From assembly GCF_025232395.1 (NCBI RefSeq), contig NZ_CP065938.1:1798001-1862000 (forward strand): a DNA stretch of 64,000 nt, read 5' to 3'. Shown one piece after another: positions 42,487 through 50,704 of the stretch (positions are counted from its first letter, which is position 1; every line of letters starts with the position of its first letter). The translations under genes and the position numbers were made by a program. The stretch comes from Taurinivorans muris. GTDB lineage: Bacteria > Desulfobacterota > Desulfovibrionia > Desulfovibrionales > Desulfovibrionaceae. Under the pieces are notes generated by a model. That model was given only the letters and a program-made list of their open reading frames with translations. It did no database searches and was not told the DNA's origin.

Positions 42487-43638
42487 ATGGCGCGGGGATT
42501 AAATGTATACCAAAGGAGGACAGGCTTGTATCTAACTATTTTTTATTCCACCAGCTTAGTTTTTTTTTGTGCTGAAACGACAAAAAAAGACTTATACCGC
42601 AAAAATGGAAAATTGATTGAAGAAAAAGTCGGCGGGCAATTTAAGGATAATATGACGCCTGCAAAAGCTTCCAGCATACGAGGGCTACGCATTGAAGGGT
42701 CTATCCCTACCAATAATGAAAAAAGGGAACGTATCAGGCAGGAAAAGCTTAAAGAAAAAAGTTCGTATTCTTTTATCCGTTTGTTCAGTCTGTTTGAAGA
42801 ATCAGAGCGTGAAAACAGAAGTCTGAAAGACGACAGAATCCGATTTAGTCTGCATATTGCCCCGCTTATCGGCAAAAAAGCCATTTCGGAACTTACGACA
42901 CAGGATATAGAAAAAATCCGCCGAAAAATGGAAAAAGAGGGGAAATCCCCGCAAACCGTGAAACACGTGCTGACGCTTATTAAGCGGCTTGTCAATTATG
43001 CCTTGAAAAACGGATATATTGAGTCTGTTCCTGCGACCTTGCATTTTGATATGCCCGCTGTTGACAACAAAGTAACCGAAAATCTAACGGCGAAACAGGT
43101 TGCTAAGCTTTTGCAGGTTCTTGACGAGGAAGAAGATATTGTCATGGCATCCCTTATCCGTCTTGCACTGTTTACAGGTATGCGAAGAAGTGCCCTGCTG
43201 AATTTGCAGTGGACAGACCTTGATTTTGAGCGGAACAGTATTATGCTGCGCGGTGATGTGGCAAAAAAGAAAAAGACGGAATATATTCCCATGAACGAAC
43301 AGGCAAAAGCCATTTTGCTTTCTGTGCCGAAAACGACAAGTCCTTATGTTTTTCCGGGCCGTGACGATGATAAGCCAAGGGTTAATATAACTGCCGTGTT
43401 AAAACGGGTAAAGGAAAAAGCAGGGCTTCCCGAAAGTTTTCGTCCTCTGCATGGCTTGCGTCATTCTTTTGCGTCTTGGCTTGCCAATTCGGGACAGGTT
43501 TCCATGTATGAACTGCAAAAGCTTTTGACACATTCAAGCCCGCTTATGACCCAGCGTTATGCCCATTTGCACGATGAGGCATTAAAGCGAGCTTCAAATT
43601 TGACGACTAATCTTTTTACCACAAAAGAAAAGGAATAA
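42487..43638 (+). CDS. Tyrosine recombinase integrase
   Basis: A 383-residue site-specific recombinase. The N-terminal arm-binding region (ARGLNVYQRRTGLYL) and a SAM-like core-binding domain (about 95-185) precede the catalytic domain. Catalytic residues visible are R233 in GMRRS, H322-x2-R325 in LHGLRHS, H349 in LLTHSS and Y358 in MTQRYAH. It should integrate and excise the mobile island. The next gene begins three bases after the stop. No excisionase was recognised. The start ATG 42487 gives the arm-domain MARGL beginning, although its ribosome site is weak. Confidence 0.93.
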   Translation: MARGLNVYQRRTGLYLTIFYSTSLVFFCAETTKKDLYRKNGKLIEEKVGGQFKDNMTPAKASSIRGLRIEGSIPTNNEKRERIRQEKLKEKSSYSFIRLFSLFEESERENRSLKDDRIRFSLHIAPLIGKKAISELTTQDIEKIRRKMEKEGKSPQTVKHVLTLIKRLVNYALKNGYIESVPATLHFDMPAVDNKVTENLTAKQVAKLLQVLDEEEDIVMASLIRLALFTGMRRSALLNLQWTDLDFERNSIMLRGDVAKKKKTEYIPMNEQAKAILLSVPKTTSPYVFPGRDDDKPRVNITAVLKRVKEKAGLPESFRPLHGLRHSFASWLANSGQVSMYELQKLLTHSSPLMTQRYAHLHDEALKRASNLTTNLFTTKEKE

Positions 43639-43641
43639 TTT

Positions 43642-44633
43642 ATGGTAAGAAAAATAAATTGGCTTCAAAATGGTAAAGGAAATGTGGCAGTTTCTTATGT
43701 TTTGAGTTATCTTGTATTTTTCGGCATTATTTTAGGAATGACTTACTATTATGCTGATAGGTTTGGAGAGTATTTTAATTGGCTGTTGGAAAATGATTAT
43801 ATCAATGAAACTCAATGTTCATTATTAAATCAAAGTACGAATTTAGGAATGATAATTATTATTCCAAATATCATAATGATATCATTTACAGCATTTATAC
43901 TGCTTATTTTTATTCAAAATAAAATACTAACCCTTTTTTTACCTAAAAAGCAAAAATTAGAAAAAGTTATTTCTTTTGTGTCTGCAATGGATAAGTTAGA
44001 AATATTAACTACGAAAGATGCTATTGATTTTATATTAAAGAATAAAATAAAAGTTTATGTTGTTGATGAACCGTTTGATAAAAAGAACAGTATACGGGAA
44101 AATTGTTATGCGAAATTTGTTTATTATGCAATGGACAGAACATATTTAAATAGAGGAAAGTTAGAGCAATATATAGGGAAAAATGTTTTATGTTTTGAAT
44201 ATAATGATTTTATATCTTATAATGATATTTTGAAAAATTATAAAAAGGAAATATTGCAGAAAGCTCTGGAAGAAAATACCAATAAATTTAATCAAAAATT
44301 TATAAAATTTGTAATGATTATAACAAAGAATTTGTCAGATTAAAAGAGGAATATGAGAAAAAAGAGAAAGAGCTGCTGACAGTTATTGAGTTAAAAAACA
44401 AAGCAATTCAAGAAGAGCTGTCATATAAGAATGAGTATAAAAATCAGAAAGTTCAGCTTGAAAAAGAGAAAATTGAATTACAAGCTGTTATTGAGAAATT
44501 GCAGTCTGAAAATTCTCCTGAAGAAAAAAGAATAATGGAACATTCACCGTTTTATTTTGTTCTTTTGCGGACGTATCAAGATTTGAAAAATAAAAATTCT
44601 GTTCATTGGAATGCTGCAGGCCTTATCTTGTAA
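43642..44633 (+). pseudogene. Membrane and coiled-coil protein, frameshifted
   Basis: The first frame (43642-44343, 233 aa) has two transmembrane helices (about residues 12-35 and 70-95) and a soluble part. After a lost base near 44305 (TTT run) the next frame continues NKEFVRLKEEYEKKEKELL as a long coiled coil and ends at 44633. That second frame has no start codon before the coiled coil, so it is read as the 3' half of the same gene; total length 3n+2 fits one deletion. I do not recognise the family. It may be a membrane-anchored accessory of the mobile element. Confidence 0.55.
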
Positions 44634-46878
44634 ATATTTTGCAGAAGCTTCTGCCGGGCGGTAAAGTTGTCGGAAAGGAATATACCTGTGCTTCCCCTTG
44701 CAGGGCGGGGAAGGCAATTCCTGTAAAACCAATATAGAAACAGGACTTGGCAGTGATTTTGCCACAGGGCAGACTTGGGCAAATATTATTGATTTGGCAG
44801 GTAAAGTATGGGGCTGTTCATTTTATGAATCAGCCAAAGAATTGGCAAGGAAATACGGCAGAGAAGAAATTTTTGAGTCAGGTTCTGTAAAACAGTATGA
44901 CGAAGAACTGATACCGATTGTTCCCGTGCTGTTAAATGCACCGCGGCCCTATAAATCCCACCCGCAATATGGATATGCCCAAAAGCAGTGGTTTTATAAG
45001 GATATGGAGAATCAGCTTTTAATGTGTGTTTCCCGCTTTGAAACAGACAAAGGTAAATTTATTCTTCCGCAGATTTATGCTAAGACCTTGCAGGGCAACC
45101 CAAAATGGTACTGGAAGGCACTTTACAAACAGCGTCCTTTGTATGGACTGCAAAACTTAAAACAAGATAGAAAGGTTTTATTGGTGGAAGGCGAAAAAAC
45201 AGCCGATAAAGCACAGGAGCTTTTGCCGGATTATGCTGTTTTGACATGGAGCGGAGGAAGCGGCGCAGTTTCAAAAACGAATTTTTCTCCTGTGTATAAT
45301 CAAGAACTTATTGTATGGCCTGACAATGATGAACCTGGTTTTAAAGCTTGTTTTGAACTTGCCAAGGTTTTGCAGGATTATTCGGCGATAAAATTTGTTC
45401 TTCCTCCTGCCGTGCTTCCCGATAAATGGGACTTGGCAGATGAACTGCCTGAAAATATGGAGGTGCGGAAACTTCTTGCAGATGCGGTTTCTTTTCAGGA
45501 ATTTTCTCATGCGGCATTTTTGCGTTATCCTGCTTTGGCTAAAAAGTATGAAGTAACGGAAATGCAGGAAACGGAAGATTTTGACATACGGGAATGGCCT
45601 AAATTCAGTTTTGAGGCGTGTCCCGGTTTTTTAGGGGACTTTGTTCACCTTGCAACGGAAAACAGTGAAGCAGACCCTGCGGCAGTATGCATAACCGCTT
45701 TAGTTCGTTTTTGTGCGGAAGTGTACGGTTTTGCCCCGCAAAAAGGCCCGCATTTTTATATCAGCGAAAAGCTGCACCCGCCGAAGCTTTTTGCCGTTAT
45801 CTGCGGAAATTCCAGCAAAGCCCGCAAAGGAACGTCAAAATAGCCTGTGCTTAAGCTTTTTGGCAGGGAATATTGCACAAAAGAAGAATTACAGTTTCTT
45901 CCTTTGCCTGCCAAAGAAAGTAGCGGCCCTTTGTCAACGGGTGAAGGTCTTGCCTATCATGTGCGCGACCTTACGGAGCAGGAACGGGAACGGCTCATAC
46001 AGCAAGGTGAAGCCGTTCGGGACAATAAGGATAAACGCCTTATTATTTTGGATGAAGAATTTGCCAGCGGGCTTATGTGCACGAAACGGGAAGGCAATAC
46101 GCTTTCCATGGGACTTCGCACGTTTTGGGATTCTGATGAATACGAGGCTTTGACTAAAAACAATTCTTTTAAAATAAAGGGTGCGCATATCAATATTGTC
46201 AGTCATATCACCATACAGGAGCTTTCGTATTATTTGAACGGCCTGCAGGCATATAATGGATTTGCCAGCCGTTTTTTGTGGATTTGCGCAAGGCGTTCCA
46301 AGCTTGTTCCTTTGCCCGAAAGAATGCCTGAAGAAAAAATCAGCAAACTGCAGAAACGCTTATGGCAGCTTGTTGCCCTTGCCCAAAAGCGCGGCACTAT
46401 GGAAATGACCAATGCTTGTCTTTCGTTGTGGAAAGAGGTGTATTACGAGCTTTCCAAAGAGCACGCAGGGCTTGCGGGAAGCGTAATTAATAGGGCAGAA
46501 GCACAAACTTTGCGGCTTGCCCTTGTGTATGCGTTGCTGGACGGCAAAGGCTATATTGATAAAAATCATTTGCAGTCTGCGCTTGCCATGTGGAATTATG
46601 CCCAAGAATCTGCGCTGTATATTTTCCGCAATAAAGAAAAAAACGGGTATGAACAGAAAATTCTTGAAGCATTGTCCAAAGGACCGTTAAGTGCCACGGA
46701 GCTGAGCAAAATTTTTAACGGTCATTTATCCAAAGAACGCTTACAGCCGATTTTGGAACAGCTTGAAGCCCGTCAAAAAATTTCTGTTGAACGGCAGAAA
46801 ACCGCAGGACGTCCCCGCATAATTTTACGGTTAAATTCTCTCTATGAGAAAAAAGCTAAAAAAGAGAAAAAAGCGTAA
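44606..46878 (+). pseudogene. Primase-helicase (zinc/TOPRIM plus DUF3987-like), broken by a frameshift and a stop
   Basis: Three pieces form one gene. Piece 1 (about 44606-44700) reads LQKLLPGGKVVGKEYTCASP, a primase-like zinc-ribbon start. A missing base near 44698 (GGG/GGGG) shifts it into piece 2 (to 45843), with TGLGSDFATGQ and a TOPRIM-like KVLLVEGEKTADKAQ. An in-frame TAG at 45841 then interrupts the P-loop region GNSSKARKGTS, and piece 3 (45847-46878) carries the rest of the DUF3987-type helicase (RLIILDEEFA, GFASRFLWICA). An intact version would replicate the element. The TAG is a substitution and so is harder to explain as a base-call slip. Confidence 0.75.
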
Positions 46879-47059
46879 AACTTCTTTGGCTTTTTTCGCT
46901 TAATTCTCTTTTTTCTTTTTCCGCTTTTGTTTTTGTCAGCGATATTTTTCAGCAGAAAATGTGCAAAGTTTCGGTTCAAAATTTGAACTGCGTTGACAGT
47001 GAAACAGTAGTTTCATCGGATAATTTTTTACCTTGCTCCAAAACTATTACCCATAAGAG

Positions 47060-47108
47060 CCAGCCTACCCGTTGTGGGTACACGTTGGCACGCACCACAA
47101 CAGGCTGG
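47060..47108. other. oriT-like inverted repeat upstream of the mobilisation genes
   Basis: CCAGCCT (47060-47066) and AGGCTGG (47102-47108) enclose a second pair, GTTGTGG (47071-47077) and CCACAAC (47095-47101). The joint hairpin lies 48 bases upstream of mobC, where transfer origins of MobA/MobC elements usually are. The stretch 46879-47155 holds no gene. Confidence 0.6.
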
Positions 47109-47155
47109 TGAGTGGGCAAAGCCCCCTTCAAACCCCCATTTAATGGAAAGGCATT

Positions 47156-47503
47156 ATGATAAAAAATAAAACTCCAAATAATATGACAGGCGAAAAAACT
47201 TTAAAAACTTCATGGATAAAAATCAGGGTTACTCCGCAGGAAAAACTTTTGCTTGTGCAGAAAGCGGCGTTGCAAGGCATGAGCCTGACAGATTTTATTC
47301 GCGTGCGGACATTGAATTACAGACAGCGTCAGCACCCACTATCCAAAGAATATTTATTTCAGCTTGCCCGTATAGGCGCAAATCTCAATCAGCTTGCAAA
47401 GTGGGCAAATACGTATAAGTCCAAGACAGAAGCCTTGGAAGTTGTGCTTGCCCTTGCTGATTTTGAAAAGGAACTGCACGCTCTGCACAGACAGGAGGAA
47501 TGA
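47156..47503 (+). CDS. mobC: Mobilisation accessory protein, MobC-like
   Basis: A 115-residue protein. An N-terminal ribbon-helix-helix-like part (SWIKIRVTPQEKLLLVQKAA) is followed by ARIGANLNQLAKWANT, the hallmark of the bacterial mobilisation protein family. It would bind oriT DNA and help the relaxase open the strands. The relaxase ATG lies one base after its TGA, so the genes are coupled. Confidence 0.85.
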   Translation: MIKNKTPNNMTGEKTLKTSWIKIRVTPQEKLLLVQKAALQGMSLTDFIRVRTLNYRQRQHPLSKEYLFQLARIGANLNQLAKWANTYKSKTEALEVVLALADFEKELHALHRQEE

Positions 47504-48245
47504 TATGTATATCAAAGTTTTTCCTCACGGCAAAGGAAACGGCAGAAGCCCAACGCAGTATCTTGTCCGCCTTGATTACCCCAACAGAAAAGAAAATCCA
47601 CCTGTTGTACTGCGTGGTGATGTCGATAAAACGCAACAAATTATAGACAGCCTTTCTACGCAATGGAAGTTTACAGCTGGAGTTTTGTCCTGGCATCCTG
47701 ATGATGCGGTCAGTCCTGAAAAAGAGCAGGAAATCATGGACGCTTTTGAAAATTTGGCTTTTGCAGGCTTGGAGCAAGACCAACGCAATATTTTATGGGT
47801 ACACCACAGCCACGCCAAGCATCATGAACTGCATTTTGTTATTCCACGAGTAGAATTTATAGGGGCAAGGCATATAATCCCTGTCCCCCTGGCTGGCAGA
47901 AATCTTTTGATGTCCTGCGTGATTATTTCAATCTCAAAGAAAATTGGGCAAGACCCGATGACCCAAATCGGGCAAGATTGTATCTGCCTGAACAGGCTGA
48001 CCTAAAGAATGCAAGGCTTATCCGCTGGGGTAAAACTCCACTAAAGAAAGAAGAACGGGAGCAAGCAAAAGAAGCCTTGCATACGTATCTCATTCAGCAA
48101 ATTGAATGTGGAAATATAAAAAACAGAGCAGATATTATACAAATATTACAAGATATTGGCTTGCAAATAAACAGACAGGGCAAGGATTATATCACTGTTA
48201 TTGACCCAGCAAGCAAAGAAAAATTACGTTTAAAAGGAGCGATGT

Positions 48246-48773
48246 ATGCAGAACAATTTGACCTCACTGACCGAGAAAATCAAAATCAAAGCAGAACAGG
48301 AACAGCAAGAAACAGAAGCGATACTCAAACAGAACTTTCAAAGCTTGCAGGAGAACTTGAGCAGGTTATCCAAAGACGCATTGAATACAACAGAAAACGC
48401 TATCCACAGCAACCTGTTGAATTTGGAACACACTATCAAAACGGATTGTCAGAGTATTCAAAGCCTTTTCAGCAGCCAATACCGCAAAGCCCTTTTATGG
48501 AGCATAGCAATAATCCTGATAACGAGCCTGACGATAGCAGGAATAATAAGTTTTGCCCACTTCCAAATCAAATTCCTGAAAACAGAGTTGCAGAATTTGA
48601 AAGAGCAGACAGAGAAAACGGAAGCAGAATACCAGAAAATTTGGAACAGGTTCAAGGGACTGGAGTCATACCCCTATCAGGGGGAAAATTATCTGCTGAC
48701 ACCGCAGAACTGGCAGATAACTTTATACGGGACAAAGGGAAAACAGAATGTCTGGAAAATCAGCAAGGATTAA
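48246..48773 (+). CDS. MobB-like coiled-coil membrane protein, overprinted within the relaxase gene
   Basis: A 175-residue protein in a different frame from the relaxase. A long coiled coil (residues 5-80), a transmembrane helix (LLWSIAIILITSLTIAGII, about 87-105) and a second coiled coil (FLKTELQNLKEQTEKTEAEY) can be seen. AAAGGAG lies five bases before ATG 48246. In RSF1010-type plasmids mobB lies inside mobA in another frame and encodes a membrane protein that stabilises the relaxosome; position, overlap and topology match that pattern, though sequence relation is not shown. Confidence 0.75.
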   Translation: MQNNLTSLTEKIKIKAEQEQQETEAILKQNFQSLQENLSRLSKDALNTTENAIHSNLLNLEHTIKTDCQSIQSLFSSQYRKALLWSIAIILITSLTIAGIISFAHFQIKFLKTELQNLKEQTEKTEAEYQKIWNRFKGLESYPYQGENYLLTPQNWQITLYGTKGKQNVWKISKD

Positions 48774-48890
48774 GCGTATGTCAAGATATTTCAAGAAATG
48801 TCAAGAATTTTCAAGATACTGCAAATTATTGCAATGTATTTCAACATATTTCAAATTCACAGACCATTCTGTCAATCAAGGAGAAAGCAG

Positions 48891-49157
48891 ATGACCGAGA
48901 TAGAACGCACGCTCAAAGAAACACTGCTTGCCCTGCAAAAGGAAATTCTACAGACGCAGGCCAATCAGGAGGCAAGGCTCAGCGAACAGGAGCAGAAACT
49001 GCAAATTTTGACGGAGCAGACAGCACGGCTTATGGCAGAAAATCGGGATTTACAGTCAGCCTTGATCCAATACGCCGAAATCTTGCAGGAATTAAGTTCT
49101 GTATACAAGAGCTTAAATCCCTTGCTCATGTCCTTTCAGGCACTCTTGAAAAGGTAA
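48891..49157 (+). CDS. Small coiled-coil protein, also overprinted within the relaxase gene
   Basis: An 88-residue protein in the same frame as the MobB-like gene and a different frame from the relaxase. It starts ATG 48891 with AAGGAG eight bases upstream. It is almost entirely heptad-repeat helix (TLLALQKEILQTQANQEARL, EQEQKLQILTEQ) with a hydrophobic C-terminal end. It probably forms part of the mobilisation complex; no family is recognised. The longer frame from 48798 lacks a ribosome site. Confidence 0.6.
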   Translation: MTEIERTLKETLLALQKEILQTQANQEARLSEQEQKLQILTEQTARLMAENRDLQSALIQYAEILQELSSVYKSLNPLLMSFQALLKR

Positions 49158-49203
49158 GAGGACGTAGAAGATAATGTATTCCACACAGTTAGCATTTAAA
49201 GAC

Positions 49204-49258
49204 TTGCATATGAAGCGATACTTTGCTATATTCGCTTCATAAAGTGAAGCGAAAGGAG
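49204..49258 (+). promoter_or_regulatory. Promoter and operator of the fic gene
   Basis: TTGCAT (49204-49209) and TATATT (49227-49232) are spaced by 17 bp as a sigma-70-type promoter. GAAGCG (49212), CGCTTC (49233) and GAAGCG (49246) give two overlapping inverted repeats, the second directly beside the ribosome site AAAGGAG. Confidence 0.55.
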
Positions 49259-49265
49259 TTGTTAA

Positions 49266-50375
49266 ATGCCTCAATATGTTTGGCAGCATGAAAACTGGAC
49301 AGCGTTTTCCTATGATGCGGAAGTTGTTTTGCCGGTTTTGTCACGCTTTAGGAAGAAACAGGGCTATTTTTTGCGGCAAATCCATGAACTTGGCTTTACG
49401 GACGAGCTCAACACCTATGCGAAAATTTTGGAAGAAGAAGCCGTGCAGACATCAGCCATTGAAGGCATTGTACTGGACAGGGAGGGTGTGCGTTCTTCCA
49501 TTGCCAATCATTTGGGCATAGAGCAGGCGGGACTTCGGGATGCAACACGCGAAACGCATGGGCTTGTTACTGTTTTGCTTGAAGCTGTGCACAATTATTC
49601 ACAGCCGCTTGATAAACTCTGCTTGTTTCGCTGGCACAGCCTGCTTTTTCCAAGCGGCATGTCAGATTTCAGAACCATTGAAGCTGGCACTTGGCGAAAA
49701 ACTAAAATGCAGGTTGTTTCGGGAGCTTTCGGCAGGCAAAAAGTCCATTTTGAAGCACCGCTGCCCGAAAACGTGGAAGAAGAAATGCAGGGCTTTTTTG
49801 CGTGGTGGAAGAATACGCAGGACACAATGGACGGCATAATCCGCACGGCTTTTGCCCATTTGTATTTTGTGACCGTACACCCCTTTGAGGACGGCAACGG
49901 CAGACTTGCCCGTGTTCTTTCCGATATTGCCTTGGCACAGGACGAGGACATGGCAAAGCGTTTTTACAGCGTTTCAGCCCAGATTATGAGAGAACGCAAT
50001 GCCTATTATGATATTTTGGAAAAGACGCAGAAAGGGGACGGGGACTGCACCGAGTGGCTTGTGTGGTTTATCGGCTGTCTGGAGCGTTCAATTACTTCCG
50101 CCTGCCTTATTATTGAAAATATCTTGGCAAAGGCGGAGTTTTGGAAAAAGCACAGGGATACGGATTTAAACGAAAGACAGCGAAAAGTCATTAACCGCCT
50201 TTTGGACGCAGGCAAGGACGGCTTTGAAGGTGGACTGACAACGCAAAAATACTGCGGCATGACAAAATGCTCCCGTGCAACCGCATTCCGCGATATAGAA
50301 GACCTTTTGGCTAAAAACATCCTGTCCCCCCTCTCCAAAGGCGGCAGAAGCACGGCGTATACGGTTGTGGGGTAG
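49266..50375 (+). CDS. Fic-domain protein (DUF4172-type), predicted AMP-transferase with wHTH tail
   Basis: A 369-residue protein. The Fic active-site motif HPFEDGNGRLAR (205-216) is complete. An inhibitory helix motif is N-terminal (TSAIEG, residues 62-67), so this is a class II, self-inhibited Fic. The beta-flap SGAFGRQKVHF precedes the core. The C-terminal ~80 residues look like a winged helix (TQKYCGMTKCSRATAFRDIEDLLAK), which could bind the GAAGCG repeats in its own promoter. Fic enzymes transfer AMP to protein hydroxyls; the target is unknown. It sits between the mobilisation genes and the helicase pair. Confidence 0.9.
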   Translation: MPQYVWQHENWTAFSYDAEVVLPVLSRFRKKQGYFLRQIHELGFTDELNTYAKILEEEAVQTSAIEGIVLDREGVRSSIANHLGIEQAGLRDATRETHGLVTVLLEAVHNYSQPLDKLCLFRWHSLLFPSGMSDFRTIEAGTWRKTKMQVVSGAFGRQKVHFEAPLPENVEEEMQGFFAWWKNTQDTMDGIIRTAFAHLYFVTVHPFEDGNGRLARVLSDIALAQDEDMAKRFYSVSAQIMRERNAYYDILEKTQKGDGDCTEWLVWFIGCLERSITSACLIIENILAKAEFWKKHRDTDLNERQRKVINRLLDAGKDGFEGGLTTQKYCGMTKCSRATAFRDIEDLLAKNILSPLSKGGRSTAYTVVG

Positions 50376-50704
50376 ATTATATTAAAGAGATTGTATTTTT
50401 TATATTAATTTGTTGTTAACAAATGATTAATGTATATAAGAGTTGAAATTCTTGTCTATTAGTTTGTTATTAAATATGAAAAGGAGTAATATAAGGTAAA
50501 TTAGGATATAATGTATTAAAATCTTGCAAAAATAATATTGAACCATTATAAATTAAATATGAAAGTAAATAAGTTAATAGAATATAGTTGTGGAAAGTTA
50601 TAAAAAATAAAAAGATGAAAATGGTGTTTGTTTAAAAATTTTGCTTTATAATACAAGTAGATATTGAGAAATAGATAAAAATTATTAAATAAAAGGATTC
50701 GGAT
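50376..50704. other. AT-rich non-coding stretch
   Basis: No credible reading frame, RNA gene or strong hairpin is visible. Base composition falls sharply towards A+T compared with the fic gene, marking a junction between cargo of different origin. Confidence 0.5.

Larger units (their letters stand above)
47505..49174 (+). pseudogene. mobA: Relaxase (MobA type), frameshifted near 47862
   Basis: The first frame from ATG 47505 (AGGAGG upstream) contains the relaxase histidine cluster HHSHAKHHELHFVIPR. Near 47862 (GGGG run) the family sequence jumps to the next frame: GKAYNPCPPGWQKSFDVL, then LKNARLIRWG, continuing to 49174. The whole spans 3n+2 bases, so a single lost base would explain it. The N-terminal domain nicks oriT. 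The 3' part is low-complexity and polar, as expected because two other proteins are read from the same DNA (48246-48773 and 48891-49157). It could be intact in the living cell if the deletion is a sequence error. Confidence 0.75.
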
